Assembly (NCBI GenBank): GCA_007844125.1
Contig: CM017561.1
Span: forward strand, 31,612,889 to 31,676,888
Direction of reading: 5' to 3'
DNA from: Sinonovacula constricta
Lineage: Eukaryota; Mollusca; Bivalvia; Cardiida; Solecurtidae
DNA length: 64,000 nt
The position numbers were made by a program, and so were the translations under genes. Of this stretch, positions 24,278-36,464 are shown piece after piece. Under the pieces are notes generated by a model. The model was given only the letters and a program-made list of their open reading frames with translations, had not been told where the DNA came from and searched no databases. Positions within the stretch are counted from its first letter, which is position 1, and every line of letters starts with the position of its first letter.

Positions 24278-24464
24278 AGGTGCGGATCCAGAAAATTTTG
24301 ATGGTTGGGGAGGGGGTGGGGGCGGTCGTATGAATCAAGATCCATTTAACTTTATCGCTGTACATAGTGGATATATTTACACAATCAGGGACCCTAACTT
24401 CGACCTAAGCAGTCAACAGACAAAATTTACTTGTATATCCCCCCGCCCCTGGATCCATTCCTTG
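24278..24464. mobile_element. CAGG..GGATCCAG-end element, copy 2
   Basis: Left end CAGGTGCGGATCCAGAAAATT, a G-rich stretch, AGGGACCCTAACTTCGACCT, and inverted right end CCGCCCCTGGATCCATTCC. It shares the internal CCCTAACTTCGACCTAAGCA motif with 31993-32250. Confidence 0.7.
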
Positions 24465-24719
24465 CCATAGGCCCTCGTATATATTTGAATTGTACTCTTA
24501 CTAAATCTAGCCAGTAAGAGATTGGTACCTTTCCCCTCGCCGATGTGGAGAAATCATGAGATTTACCTGAGACAGTTCGATATACGATAGGGTTGGGCTG
24601 TACGTTAAGAGTCACCAGTCAACACTCATGTATTTACGACCACGATATTTGTCATCAGGGTTGACACACCTGGTTCCCGTTTTACCTGGTTGACGGAGGG
24701 AGCCGAGACACAGCACAGG

Positions 24720-24857
24720 TAAGCGGAAAGTCGATACGAGGAATGCTACTTGGGCTAAATATAGGTCGACAGTGACATAATAATACTGTTCAAAATGGCG
24801 AGCGAGTAGGACATACAGTGTGATTTCCTGGTTTTCAACTTAGATCTTCGTAATAAG
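24720..24857 (+). other. possible 5' non-coding exon
   Basis: A locally GC-richer segment ends in a strong donor (AATAAG|GTAAGT at 24858). The only ATG (CAAAATGGCGAGCGAGTAG) stops after four codons. It could be an alternative first exon of the Ser/Arg-tail membrane gene downstream; no direct support. Confidence 0.22.
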
Positions 24858-25256
24858 GTAAGTGCACGGGGTTTAGATTACACACCTGTAAAAACACTGA
24901 CTTCTTCGTGTTACCTGTGTATGTCGTGCTTAAAGAAATTACATACCATTTAAGATTACAACAAAACGCGAGCCGTTATGTGTTAATGGTTGTATACAGG
25001 TGTGTTGTCTGATTGTGTATCAGGAAACGGGTACTTCACACCTCATATTTAAAGCTTTGTTTGACGTTAAATCTACCCAGCGGGATTGACTGACCACATA
25101 ATGACCACGCCCATTTTAACCCTTCAGTGACCAACAGATGCAAAAATCGATAGTTTGATTCCCTTAGGGACGGTCAGTGGTGTTGAATGTGGTGTTGGGG
25201 ACACTTTATACCTCAGTCTGGTTGTACGGTGTGTGTGGTGGATATTGTGTTTAAAC

Positions 25257-25314
25257 ATGGAATCTAACATCACCGACAATATAACAAGTATACCAACTTG
25301 GATATTTGAAAATG
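25257..25314 (+). CDS. probable N-terminal exon of Ser/Arg-tail membrane protein
   Basis: ATG at 25257 opens 19 codons plus one base (MESNITDNITSIPTWIFEN, G split) ending at a GTGGGT donor. Joined to the acceptor at 33579 it stays in frame through GEYRT into the Met at 33594, extending the protein from 386 to 410 residues. Two N-x-T glycosylation sequons suit an extracellular N-terminus ahead of the membrane span. The in-frame join has a one-in-three chance of being accidental, and the donor is only moderate. Confidence 0.45.
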
Positions 25315-25803
25315 GTGGGTATTTTGATTTTTGGTCGGATTTCAGTTGTAACCGCAACAAAAACATTGATCTAATATCAACAATTTTTAAATGAATTCTT
25401 TCGTAAAAGGTACCATACTGACTTTCTGTGTCAATGTGTCAGACGTAGCAAACCCTACTTCAAACCCAACTTGAACGGGTAGACGTAACTGTTCGTTTAT
25501 GTTTGTCTAACCCGGACGTAATGCTGGGACAATGACCTTTATGCACTTGACCAGACTGTTGATGTCATAGAGAAATGACATCAGACGTGTATATATGCAC
25601 TAGGTGCACAATCAGCTGTCAAACACCATCGTTGTGTAGGCCTGTGACCACCACTGCCACAGCGTATGTCGTGGTAACGTGTCAGTACGTAAGCAACAAA
25701 CGTCTAAGGATCGAATACCTTGTGTGTATGCGAGTATATATGGTACAAAGATGATGTTGATGATCATTATCATCATTATAATGACGTTGTCTTTGTTGCT
25801 GTT

Positions 25804-25810
25804 GTTGTTG

Positions 25811-25883
<73 letters not shown>

Positions 25884-25936
25884 CCACCACCAACAACAAC
25901 AACAACAACAACAACAACAAAGACAACAACAACAAT
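25804..25936. repeat. (ATC)n and (CAA)n microsatellites
   Basis: About 25 ATC units run into ACC and then about 14 CAA units. All six frames are low-complexity peptides, not genes. Confidence 0.95.
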
Positions 25937-26132
25937 ACATGTAGCGTTAACCACAAAACCGCGAAAGTGAATTAAAAATCAAATAAAACAATCGCACCAA
26001 AAGAACTCAACACACATAGAAAAGGAATGTAGCCGATTTATTTACATATCCATTGTCAAGTTGCTGGTGCAGCGTTTCATCCATGTATGGATTAAACTTG
26101 TTTAAATTATTTCACTCGATTATTCATATTAT

Positions 26133-26417
26133 TCCGAAATGTCAAACTCTGTTGTGATGATATCTTATTCAGAAATGCCAAACACTGTTGTGATGATATC
26201 TTATGCCGAAATGTCAAACTCTGTTGTGATGATATCTTATTCCTAAATGTCAAACTCTGTTGTGATGTAATCTTATTCCGAAATGTTAAACTATGTTGTG
26301 ATGATATCTTATTCCGAAATGCCAAACTCTGTTGTGATGATATCTTATTCCGAAATGTCAAACTCTGTTGTGATGATATCTTATTCCGAAATGTCAAACT
26401 CTGTTGTGATGATATCT
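26133..26417. repeat. 36-bp minisatellite, about 8 copies
   Basis: The unit starts CCGAAATGTCAAACTCTGTT and ends GATATCTTATT. Because 36 is a multiple of 3, the minus strand reads a repeated 12-residue peptide (TFRNKISSQQSL). No promoter, splice or start context supports expression. Confidence 0.93.
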
Positions 26418-27512
26418 AAAATGGTTTAGTTTCTTGCCATTGGCGGCTTTGTGTTCTGCAACTGTTCTTGATAAAGGAGCACCATTTAGTTATGGAAAGA
26501 CAGAACCAGAGATAGACCAATGTTGCCGCTAGCATGCTAGACGTCCAATAGTACAATGCCCGGGAGAACTCGTCTCAAACATAACTAATCTAACCAACTG
26601 GGCAGTCTGAGGTGATCGGGTGTCAAGGGTGGATCCGGACCCTAAATTTGACCTATTCACAGTTACAGAGGGGAATCATGTAGCCAGTCCTATGTCCCAT
26701 TCAAGTATAAATAATGTTTCATTGTAAAAAAAGAACACAACTTCTGTTCAAATGACATACATGTGCCTAGCTAATATGCTTAGCAGTGGTTGTGGCCAGG
26801 GCGTGGAAATAACTATTTAGGGCCTTTGAAAAATTAGCTTCAGGAATTTTGACCGTTTCACGTGAAAGGGTGTGAACTAATAAGGTTCCGCGGGCTGGGT
26901 GTCAAAGATATAACGTTTCTGGGAATGATAAATAGTTATATTTTGTAAATAATTTCTGAAAACAATCCCGTGACTTTGCCGTAATAGTTCATAGATTAAA
27001 CATTTACCACCAGGTCAATGGCGCATAATTTAGCATAAATAAGATGCTTTAGCCCCAAACCTGTTCGCCCAATGCGTATTAACCCATTGCGTCGCTTTTA
27101 AATCACTATTCAGCGAGGGTATCTGTAATCAGAGGTGTGTCATCCTAATGGTTGACTGCCACAAGACACACAGACAAAAAAGAACTAGATCGTTAACAAC
27201 ACGGTCGAGTTTGAATAAGGAAACGGCAATTCATTGCGAAGATGGAAGTTGGCTACAAATGATGTGTAACAGAAGTGAAAAAGGTAATACTTGTCAAGAT
27301 TCGAACCGCCAGTCGCACTGAATTATTGCTGTTTATTTCATTAGATAAATGTAAAAGCAAGCTGAGAAAGAGTTAAATAATACACCATTAAGCATTTTGA
27401 GTAAGTTAAGTGTTGCCTCATCTGTGATACAATTATGTCTTCCCATGACGCGATATTATTGACAGCCAGTCGCATATTATTCTGATCCCATCCGGACCAA
27501 CACACCCTGAAA
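26418..27512. other. non-coding, no gene seen
   Basis: It would lie in the first intron of the Ser/Arg-tail gene if the 25257 exon is real. GGACCCTAAATTTGACCTA at 26638 resembles the motif shared by the CAGG-end elements. Otherwise unremarkable. Confidence 0.5.
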
Positions 27513-27885
27513 CAATGGGGTACATTAGTGAAATTGAAATTGTCTCCCTTATGAGTTAATATCCGAGGTATTCCAAACAGTAGGTAGGTCCTTTTAGTTG
27601 GAATTCTTGGACTTTATCGCATGTTCTTTTCTAGATATTGCAACTACAAACAGTGATATTTCTTACTTTTGCATAAATATAAGCTTAAAATTCATTTAAA
27701 TACTTATAGAGGTATGTCATTTAGAAAGAAATGATTGCTGATAATGGTTTACCTGGGTATCACCTAAAGGCAGCAAAGTCAACATACACTCCATAGAGCG
27801 CAGGCATAATAACCGAGTAAAACAAATGAAAGGACCTATTTGCAGTTAGGGGATTATTCAGGCGAGACTATTCATTAATGTCTCC
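27513..27885 (-). mobile_element. Family R4 copy 2 (reverse)
   Basis: The reverse complement of copy 1 with shared blocks TTAATATCCGAGGTATTCCA, CAGTAGGTAGGTCCTTTTAG and AAAGGACCTATTTGCAG. A short unrelated insertion occurs near 27745-27775. Confidence 0.8.
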
Positions 27886-28000
27886 CATTCATGCACACCC
27901 AAGAAGTAGATGACATCCATGTCTGGTTTGTGAAGCTGTGGAGATTCTATTCTAGTTTCTATTATTCTTTGCAGCCCAAGTTATAAAGTCAGTGTGTTTG

Positions 28001-28269
28001 TTACCGGCCGCATTAGCTCAAGTGGTAGAGCGCCGGCTTGCGGATCGGGAGGTCCCGGGTTCTAACCCCGCCCGGGTCAAACCAAAGACTTTTAAGTTGG
28101 TAGTAGTGGTTTCCCTCCTAACGCTCGGGGCTAAGGAGACAGCATTTTGTCTGACTCGTCGGTTTCAGTATAATGGACAGACCAGGTAAAGTCCATGGGA
28201 ACCTCATAAGTGCCCCTGTGCTATATTGATGGAAAAGTCGCTGCACAGTACCGGCAAATTTCAAATCCC
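28001..28269 (+). mobile_element. SINE-A copy 2 with 12-bp TSD
   Basis: tRNA-like head (TTAGCTCAAGTGGTAGAGCG; GGTTCTAACCCC) and family body. It is bounded by the perfect direct repeat TCAGTGTGTTTG (27989-28000 and 28270-28281), so the element is 269 bp and was inserted by target-primed retroposition. Confidence 0.93.
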
Positions 28270-28321
28270 TCAGTGTGTTTGAAGCAACCTTTGTATTAAG
28301 TACATACTATTGTTTTTACTA

Positions 28322-28350
28322 AAGGTGGCATCCGACAGCATGAACCATTG
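28322..28350 (+). mobile_element. Family P left-end fragment
   Basis: AAAGGTGGCATCCGACAG matches the family P terminus. Downstream sequence is unrelated. Confidence 0.5.
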
Positions 28351-28543
28351 TTTCATCTTAGTTTAAACATATTTTATTTCAAATATTTTTACATGATTTA
28401 ACATAGAGTATACAATGCAAATGAAAAAGGATTGAAACGAAAGCTAAAGCTTATCGTGTTTCTCTCCCAGCACAATAGTGAATGATATGGCAATAGACTG
28501 ACATTACATTTAAGATATAAGTAATAAAAGTGAAGTTTCAACT

Positions 28544-29015
28544 TAAAGGTGGTACCCGACAGTCTGAGCCATTTCTTTTCTTGAAACAATCAAATAAATT
28601 CTTGTATCCTTTACAGATCCCTCGAAATGCTCTCTATTGATGTTCTGCTTCTAAGTGAAACCCCAATCGTTATTACAAACATGTAGGCCCTATTTACTAC
28701 CCGGGCCACGATGCAGAGCTGTTTTTAAACCACGTGACTTTCGAGATCATGATTTGATTTATCAAAATCCGTATAATCCGCTCTAAGGCCGATGTCTACT
28801 TTTAGCAGCAATTCCAATTTATTTACAGCTTTAAAATGAAGGAACACTTTTGAGTGATTTTAAACGAGTTTTACTGTCTCTTCATTGAGATAGTGTTTAA
28901 AATCTTCTTTGCTTAGACGAAAGGATGAGTTTCTGCAGAAAATAAGCACACATTCCTAAACAGGGGACACATTTTATTGCATGTATTTGATATATTGGCA
29001 AACTGTCGGATATAA
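28544..29015 (+). mobile_element. Family P MITE copy
   Basis: Starts TTAAAGGTGGTACCCGACAG and ends at degenerate GGCAAACTGTCGGATATAACCG. It keeps AAACCACGTGACTTT and CTACTTTTAGCAG. The CRE-like site is lost (GGCCGATGTC). Confidence 0.8.
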
Positions 29016-30129
29016 CCGCATACATAGTCAACAATAAATACATGAACTATAATGATGTTAATGCTAGCTTTATAGCATACAGGTTTGAAATTTATGTGAC
29101 AAACACTATAAATACATTATTTTCTTAATTTCTAAAGCTCACGCTAAAATTTTCGGCAATTGCCTTTTTAAAGAGTTAAACACAAAATGAAAATTGAATT
29201 GTGAACGTTTTTTAAAAAAAGTCTATAGTTCCCTATGGAACAATTTACAACACTATAAAAAGTATAAATACATTCATGTTACAATAATTGCTATAGGTAA
29301 AAAAACCCACTGCATATTGAGATAGTTGTAAATTGACTGATTTTATATTCTCGTCTGTCCATACTTATGCAAATAAACATGTCGATTTAAATTTGAGTAT
29401 TATTAACTAATAATGCATTTTATTGGAATATATGTATTTTAGTAACAGGACTATATACCTATCTGCGTGATATGCAGCCAACCATTCTCATGGGTCATCC
29501 ATACTGTCGTCTGCAACTTTCTTTTTATGATCGCGTGCAATTATGGAGGGCAGTTCCGTATATGAACAGTAAAACAACATGCTGAACAATGATGGCACTC
29601 GATCGCCTACTCGTTATAAATCAATTTTACGTCACAAGAATTCTAAAAATACCTTTATGCAGTTTTCAATCTCGTTGCGAATTAAATTTCCCTTGTAATG
29701 TAAACACGTTTGTTCGGTAATGTATAACTAAGTAATAAATTAACATCAAAGCATCTTAAAACACACATACACACGCAAACACCGTTTGAAACCACGAAGT
29801 GTCCGTCGGGTCTCTTTACCTGTCGTCTGATGAACGGTAATGTTCTGTCTGTTCCTGATCATATCGCGCACCGTTATTCTAGATCAGGGCATTATCTACG
29901 GCCCTTAGTTCTTAGCAACGCTGTCTGAACATGGCGAAAAATCTATTTATGGTCTCACACCACTATTTTCGGAAGTACTCTTCATTTAAGAGTCTAGTTA
30001 GAATCGGTGAACATGGATGTAAATAAGGGATACTTTGGAGCAACAAGTGGTATTGAGCTACAGTTATTTTCTTGTGATATTTAGATTTGAATAATTCTTG
30101 TTTATTTCATGCTGTTCTTTTTATTCGTT
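29016..30129. other. non-coding, no gene seen
   Basis: AT-rich with no recognised gene or repeat family. Confidence 0.5.
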
Positions 30130-30142
30130 CCATCTACGACTG

Positions 30143-30419
30143 AGACCGGCCGCAATAGCTCAGATGGTAGAGCGTCGGCTTGCGGATCGGGAGGTCGTGG
30201 GTTCGAACCCCGGCCGGGTCATACCAAAGACTTTAAAGTTGGTAGTAGTGGCTTCCCTCCTAACGCTCGGGGCTACGGGGACAGCATTACGCCTGACTCG
30301 TCGGTGTCAGTATAATGGACCGGCCGGGTTCAGTCCCTGGGCATCTCATAAGTGCCCCTGTGCTGTAATGATAGAAATGTCGCTGCGCAGTATCGGCAAA
30401 AATGCCAGCTAATCCCAAT
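30143..30419 (+). mobile_element. SINE-A copy 3 with 13-bp TSD
   Basis: The best-preserved copy: A box TAGCTCAGATGGTAGAGCG, B box GGGTTCGAACCCC and full body. It has a perfect 13-bp target duplication CCATCTACGACTG (30130-30142 and 30420-30432). It is 277 bp and probably the youngest SINE-A here. Open frames across the head are not proteins. Confidence 0.95.
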
Positions 30420-30745
30420 CCATCTACGACTGTGTTTCTCTGATTTTAAACACATACATGTATCTTTTGTCAATGAATTTCGGACAAGAAATAGAATTAA
30501 ACAGAATATATGAAAATTGAAAAAGATGTGCAAAATGAGTGAAAAAAATCTGTGCACAATGGAAAGTAGTAGCACATGTAGGAAAAACAACACCAAATAT
30601 TGTTATTTTTAGGAAAGGTGGGTGAATTTAAAAGGTAAGGCGATTCATATATGACAGCAAAGTATTAGGACTCGTTGACTCGTTGACTGTCTCTGTCACT
30701 TCAAAGAAAGCATTAGCAATGCACGTGATGAACATAGATGTCGGC
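30420..30745. other. non-coding, no gene seen
   Basis: Short AT-rich stretch without recognisable features. Confidence 0.5.
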
Positions 30746-31140
30746 ACATTTAAATGTGGTACCAGACAGTATAAACCAGAAATCTTCTCATTAAAAAAAA
30801 ACAACAAACACAATAATTGCTACCAGAACAGATCTCGCCAAATTCTGTTTATTGATGTTCTATACCTGCGTGAAAAGTTTACCTTAACGCCAAACTCCTC
30901 ATTACAAACATGTATTTTCTATCTGAGCCACGCTGCACAGTTAGCTATTTTTAAACTATGAAGACCACGTGACAAATTATGTTTTATCTCATCCACATCA
31001 TCTGCTTTTAGCAGGAATTCCAAGCGTTCTTATTTATAGATTTGAAAAGAATGAATTTTTTAAAGCTGATTAACGGGCTGTACTGCCCTAAAATTGAGAT
31101 ACTGTTTTTAATCGTTTTTAAAACTAAAGCTAAAAAAACA
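30746..31140 (+). mobile_element. Family P MITE, right-truncated
   Basis: A degenerate left end (TTTAAATGTGGTACCAGACAG) is followed by the conserved CTATCTGAGCCACGCTGCA, GACCACGTGAC and TTTTAGCAGGAATTCCAA blocks. The right terminus is not recognisable. Confidence 0.72.
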
Positions 31141-31992
31141 GTAAAAAGGGGATAAATCTGTGAGTCATTCGCTCGACTTCCTCAACAATTTGATCCATCC
31201 GACATTAAACTGGACAAACGGTACGAGGTTTTACAAATCTTGTCATATGAAAAATATTCAATGTCATTTGTGCAAACAATACCAAGAATATATTCATCTA
31301 TGTAGGATTTGGATGGAAGTTATTCTTCTGTGTTGTTAATTATTAGCTGAAAATGTGCATGTGTGGAAACAAAATATAGAAGATTTATTTACAATACTGT
31401 GTAAGATTTAAATAATTTATTTACCATGGTCATAAATCCATGTGGCTGTGGGCTGTCTTATCAGTTTACCTTGTATGCCGACGTTCGCTTTTTCCTATTT
31501 GGGTTTCCTATATTAATTGTATGTTTATTGCGAGTGTTTCATGGTAAAAGCGATTTTCGTCAATTTTCTATGACGAAGGCTAACAACTACGATAGTAGAA
31601 ATGAATTTAAAAACAAACTAGCTTGGTCACCCATACTTTCTACTACACAATTCTGTTTATAATGCCCAGTAGAATTTGTGTGTTTATTTGAAAACAAATC
31701 TTTCCTCTACAAGTTACTGTAAGATATAAATGCTCGGTACATTTCAAAATAACGTTCGAACATTGAACGAAAACTGCGTTGGAAGATTGAAAAACTTACG
31801 CGGACGGTTGTTTCACGTAAAATTAGAGGTACTCCGGATGGCGTCCGTAATCTAGTTCAGTCACAGTGAATGGATTTGAAAAGTTGAACGACCTTTGGTC
31901 AAAGGGCAGATTGAACCGATAAAACGTGTTCAAGGTTTCGATGTGATGTTTTTCATTCATTGTTACAGCAAAAGACAACCTCTCGTCCCGTA
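31141..31992. other. non-coding, no gene seen
   Basis: No gene; the frame at 31426-31662 shows no domain. Confidence 0.5.
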
Positions 31993-32250
31993 AAGCAGAG
32001 GCGAATCCAGAAAATTTGGGTGGTGGTGGTGGAGAGGGGGGGGGGGGGGGGGTGAATATATATTCATATATTCAGTAAGGGACCCTAACTTCGACCTAAG
32101 CAGCAGTCAACAGACAAAAACTACTTTAAAAGCTTAGTATTTTTTAAGCTCACAAGTATGTGTTTTCACAACTCTACTCACTTACCTGGTTGGTTGAGGG
32201 GATGGGGGACGCATCCCCCCCCCCCTCACAACTGAATCCACCCCTGCCGT
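31993..32250. mobile_element. CAG-GCGRATCCAG-end element, copy 3
   Basis: The left end (CAGAGGCGAATCCAGAAAATT) and inverted right end (CAACTGAATCCACCCCTG) enclose a G homopolymer (32035-32052), AGGGACCCTAACTTCGACCT and a C homopolymer (32215-32225). Same family as 24278-24464. Confidence 0.72.
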
Positions 32251-32602
32251 AACACCTCTCTGTAGGAATTGTAGAGTGTCGAGAGAATGGCATCTGTCTT
32301 TGAATGCTATGAGGAAGTTTGGTTGATATTCTCGAACAATTAAAGTCCCCCAACATAAATTCATATATATAAGTAAGGAATTTGTTTGATTAGAAAGCAA
32401 TTCATTGTCATGTGTTCCGGTGATTCCACAAACTCAATCATTCGTCTTTCCAGACATGCATGCAATTAGCACGTTTACATGGCAGACATGCCTAGAATAT
32501 TTTAAAATATTGAAATCCTTTCTTGACATTGGCATTACCTTAAATCGTGTTAAAATCGCCATTTGGTTAACTAGTGCTAGTCGTGCCAGGGAGTTTGGGG
32601 GC

Positions 32603-32626
32603 ATGCCCCCCCCCCCCCCCCCCCCG
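32603..32626. repeat. poly-C tract
   Basis: A C run after GGGGGCATG, possibly another relic of a CAGGGG-end element. Confidence 0.75.
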
Positions 32627-32799
32627 AAAACTTTTGAAATGAGGAAGTCATTCCCTACCTTTCAGAAGCTGCTACAAACGTTTTCCATGTGCAAAACTAG
32701 CCCGCTTGTTCCGCCCATCACTGACATTTCTCAGTTCTTCTTCTTTAAAAAAAAAACAAACCCTGGCGGCATTCTTGGCGGCAATCTTAATTCATGAAA

Positions 32800-33390
32800 T
32801 TAAGAAATTTTCGTGAACCTTGACATAATCTACACCATTTTAAATTTGTCATTACATGAAATCGCGTTTAATTTGATATTTCGAAATCTCTTTTGCTTAC
32901 TTGTCATGAAGATTTTTTTAACATTGTCATTATGCGAAATATTTATTTAAACCCTTTTTTAACTGCGAACGTAAATACGCCATTAGAGGATGTGTTTTTT
33001 TGAAAATTGACATTACATGTTCATTGTGTGTATTTTTTCAGAACGTACAAGCACATAGTTAACAAATGTAATTACGTGGAATCTTCTGTTTAAACTTGAA
33101 ACTAGATAAAATCTACTTTTTAACACTGTCAGTAAAATCTGTTTCTATCGTTTTTGTTACTGAATCTGCCTTACAACTATGGTGTTACGTGAACTCGCAT
33201 TTGTATCCTTGTAAGTACATGTATGTGAACTCTTTCAGCATTGTCTTTGCGTGAAATCTTTCTTAACATTCATTTATTAATATTTAATCCTGTCATTACG
33301 TGAAATCTTTCTTACCTTGTCATTATTTCATATTTAACCTTGTCATTACGTGAAATCTTTCTTACCTTGCTCATAACTTTAAGAGTACAC
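32800..33390. repeat. degenerate short repeats before an exon
   Basis: The phrase TTGTCATTACrTGAAATC recurs with drift (near 32848, 32925, 33062, 33242, 33291, 33340). The last two units (CATTACGTGAAATCTTTCTT) are nearly identical. This looks like an ageing minisatellite in the intron upstream of the membrane-gene exon. Confidence 0.55.
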
Positions 33391-33579
33391 AGAATTTGAC
33401 TCTTTACAGTCACGCCTAAATTCATGTGATGACTTATAGCTATTCCTTAATATTTATTCCCCAAGTATATATTTGCACCTGTCATGATTAATCGTTGTTA
33501 TAATAGAGAAACTTTGCTGAATGTGTATTGTTAATTATGTATATTTGTGTATAATGGTTTTAATCTTGATGCTATTCAG

Positions 33580-35075
33580 GTGAGTACCGCACAATGTCGG
33601 ATTCCAGCGGAGGGGGCGTGTCGGTGGCGGTGATAGCAGGGGCTGGTATAGGGGGCTGTGCCATCGTCGTGGGAGTGATCGCCCTGGCCATCTATTGCTA
33701 TATGAAGGCACGCAGGGAGAAGTCCAAACCCAGTATGACTAAGTCCTCGGATATCTTCACCACAGGTACATAAGGACCTCTTATCTGTTGTTTCAATATG
33801 TTAAAAATAAAACTGTCAGTGTATGTCGAGCCGACGCATTTATAGTTTTGATAGCGACGTAACAATTGGGACTGCAACATAAACATGGACTTTTAACAAT
33901 GCGACATGAAGTAATATGAAGATATTGTTAAGTCGTTAATTTTTCGGACAAAAGAATTGCAATACATCTTTTGCTAAGATGGGGTTTTGCAAAATGTAAA
34001 AAAAAATCCTCACGAATGACACATGTATACAACTAGTTCATTACTTGAACATTTCACATTATGCTTTTTTTCTTAATTGATTTCAGATGCATCCCGGCAA
34101 TCGTCGGATTATCCGCGAAGGTCACGTGTCAACCAATTTCCGGATCCGGAAGCTGCGCGGAAGGCGCGCAGAGAGGAACGCGATCGCGATCGTGAGCGCG
34201 ATGTTGGGCACGTGAATCCCGCGTATGCACGCAATAGCTCTGATTCGTCATCAATCAGCAGCGACATAGAAGGTGGACGTGACGTATCTCCGGCTAGGGT
34301 CCGCACGAGGGGAGGGGAGAGAAACATGGCGTTCTCCAGTGAGTCTAGCATGGATGATTCTTCAAGTATCGACGACGGTGATGTAGTGCCGGGTTATTCT
34401 ATGGAGAGAGAACTTAACAACCGACAGCGAATGTCGTACAAGATGGCGCGGCAAAAAGGCGATTTGTTAGACAATGGCACGGGATATAATGAGACGAAGT
34501 TTTCGCGAGAAGGAGAAGGTCGCAGATCACGGAGGGACGAATTTCAGCGGCGTAATCCAAGAAGTGATTCACCATTGACAGTGGCTCAGGTTTCGAAACA
34601 CGACGAAATTACTCGTCGAGAAACTGAGCAAAAAGACTCGAGGTCCGTTAAATCGAGAAGGCGCGACACTTCTCCTTCTAGCAGAACATACGAGAGTTCG
34701 GTGGATACGGGCACCACGCTCGGTACAGATTTTACAGCAACAACGAAATCATCCGGTCATTTTCAGAAGAATCCTAGTTTGCGGCGAAATTCTCCGTCCC
34801 GCTCCAGCTCTCATCGTAGGTACAAAAGGGACAAGGACGAAACAGACAGCAAAGGTCGGAGACGGCCAAGGCGCACGCGCAGTAGTGACCGACAACATCG
34901 TAGCCATAGCGACCGATCTAGGTCACCCGCGAGCAGTCAGCGCAGCCACAGTAGCAGCGGCAGCAGGCGGTCACATGGGTCTTCGCAGCGGGAGGCGAAG
35001 AAAATGAACAAGGAACAAGCAATTTTACCTATTTTCGCAGATCCAAAAAGTAAAAAGAAAACTTCTGCTGTGTAG
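33580..35075 (+). CDS. Single-pass membrane protein with Ser/Arg-rich tail
   Basis: Two exons are clear: 33580-33765 (donor ACAG|GTACAT) and 34087-35075 (acceptor TTTCAG). Starting at ATG 33594 they encode 386 residues; an upstream exon at 25257 may add 24. Residues 1-8 are short and polar, 9-37 form a Gly/Ala/Val/Ile-rich membrane span (core GGCAIVVGVIALAIYCY), and KARREKSK follows, so the N-terminus should be outside and the C-terminus cytosolic. The tail of about 345 residues is disordered-looking, with RERDRERD-type charge runs, SSS clusters and many RS/SR pairs near the C-terminus. It ends TSAV, a class I PDZ ligand (S/T-x-V). I do not recognise the family. Membrane scaffolding is inference. 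Candidate poly(A) signal AATAAA at 35529. Confidence 0.78.
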
Positions 35076-36464
35076 CAGATGTGATCCATATATAGATCTA
35101 TTTGAATTAATATTAATATGCACAGGTACATGCCATTTAATATTTTCAATGTCCTCACAATTATCCGAAAATTGGCCTTTAATTAACTTTTAAATTCGCT
35201 ACCATTGAATCACATGTTCATTTTGATAACACATAATTGAATATAAATATAAAAAGTATTCCCTCATTACAAGTTTTTGTACTAAGTACTACTTGATATC
35301 GCTCATTTTTTTGCCATTTTATTAATATTATACGTGTATTATGGATCAAATAACAAGTACCTGTTCTTACAGTTGGAAACATGCATTTATATTTGACACA
35401 AGCCTAAAATGATCATCCAATGGGTGTTATTTTTGTAAACAGGCATTATGGGTGTATAAATATTACATTTTTATTTTTATCCACATTCTGAAAAGTGTTG
35501 TGATTATGTTTTATCAAGATTTTAGCCAAATAAATTGTATAATCAACAGTAGTGTGGTCATTAAGAACGTGTGCAACATATGCAAAGTTTTGACTGACAG
35601 TGTGGGTTATAAACACATTGTTTAAAATGTCAACATTCATTAATACAAAGGTGTAACAAAAAGTAATATAAGAAATGAAATTATGATATTTTACAAAATG
35701 TGTTTTATTAAAGACATTTTTCACCATAGAAATTTTTTTCAATGCTTTCATACAGCAAATGAAAACAAGATTGAGCATCAAGCTTTGGTGAATAAAGTTA
35801 CACAATGACCTTTAAAAACACTTGGGCATCTAGTAAGTAAGATTTTCAGCATAATCGGATACTTAAGCTTGACTATTCCATTTTTACTACATTCTGTTGT
35901 ATTATCAAAGCAAGAATTGACCAATCATTATACAGCTAACAAAATCAATTACAATCGCCATTTTGACACGTCTGTCGAAACAAGCTTTATCACTTGGCTG
36001 AAATCTTCATCAGATTTTGAAGCAACCAATGAAAAGTGAACTTAATATCCCACAGGCGATGATTGGAGAGTAAAATATCATTACCAGAAACAGCGAAAAG
36101 TGAACAAAATATCCTACAGGCGATGAATGGAGAGTAACGAAATGGGTCGGTCGTGGGTGTCCGACGATGGGTTTTCAGTACAATAATGTCATCCTTGTTT
36201 CTCATGTGACCAAACGGAGATTCCGGAGTGTTTAACATTCCACAAATTGTTGTTACATATTGTGTACATATTCATATCATAAACTGTATAAAGCATATTT
36301 ATACACATTATATTTTTATACAATAATGTGCTACATATAGCATTGATATATTTACATTTTTTTACCATGCATTTTTATCATGACTTTTGTAGAAAAATAA
36401 AGCCACTATTCAAGGAGTAAATGTAAACTTTATCATTCCACACAAAATAATACAATTACAGTTT
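35076..36464. other. 3' flank of Ser/Arg-tail gene
   Basis: Likely 3' UTR then intergenic DNA, AT-rich. A short direct repeat is present: CGAT..TGGAGAGTAA..AT near 36057 recurs near 36120, each after CCTACAGGCGATG-like or CCACAGGCGATG-like sequence. No coding exon recognised. Confidence 0.5.

Noticed and set aside
25612..25975. Overlapping long frames of poly-His, poly-Asp, poly-Ile and poly-Met
   Set aside because: All six frames are open across ATC/CAA microsatellites; not coding.
26107..26397. 12-residue tandem-repeat peptide on the minus strand
   Set aside because: It arises from the 36-bp minisatellite; no promoter, intron or homologous protein signature.
26133..26417. CRISPR-like array
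   Set aside because: Units are contiguous with no unique spacers, and the sequence is clearly animal nuclear DNA.
32405..32797. 130-codon plus-strand frame
   Set aside because: It runs through a poly-C tract and a poly-A run, with no domain and no codon-bias change; treated as chance.
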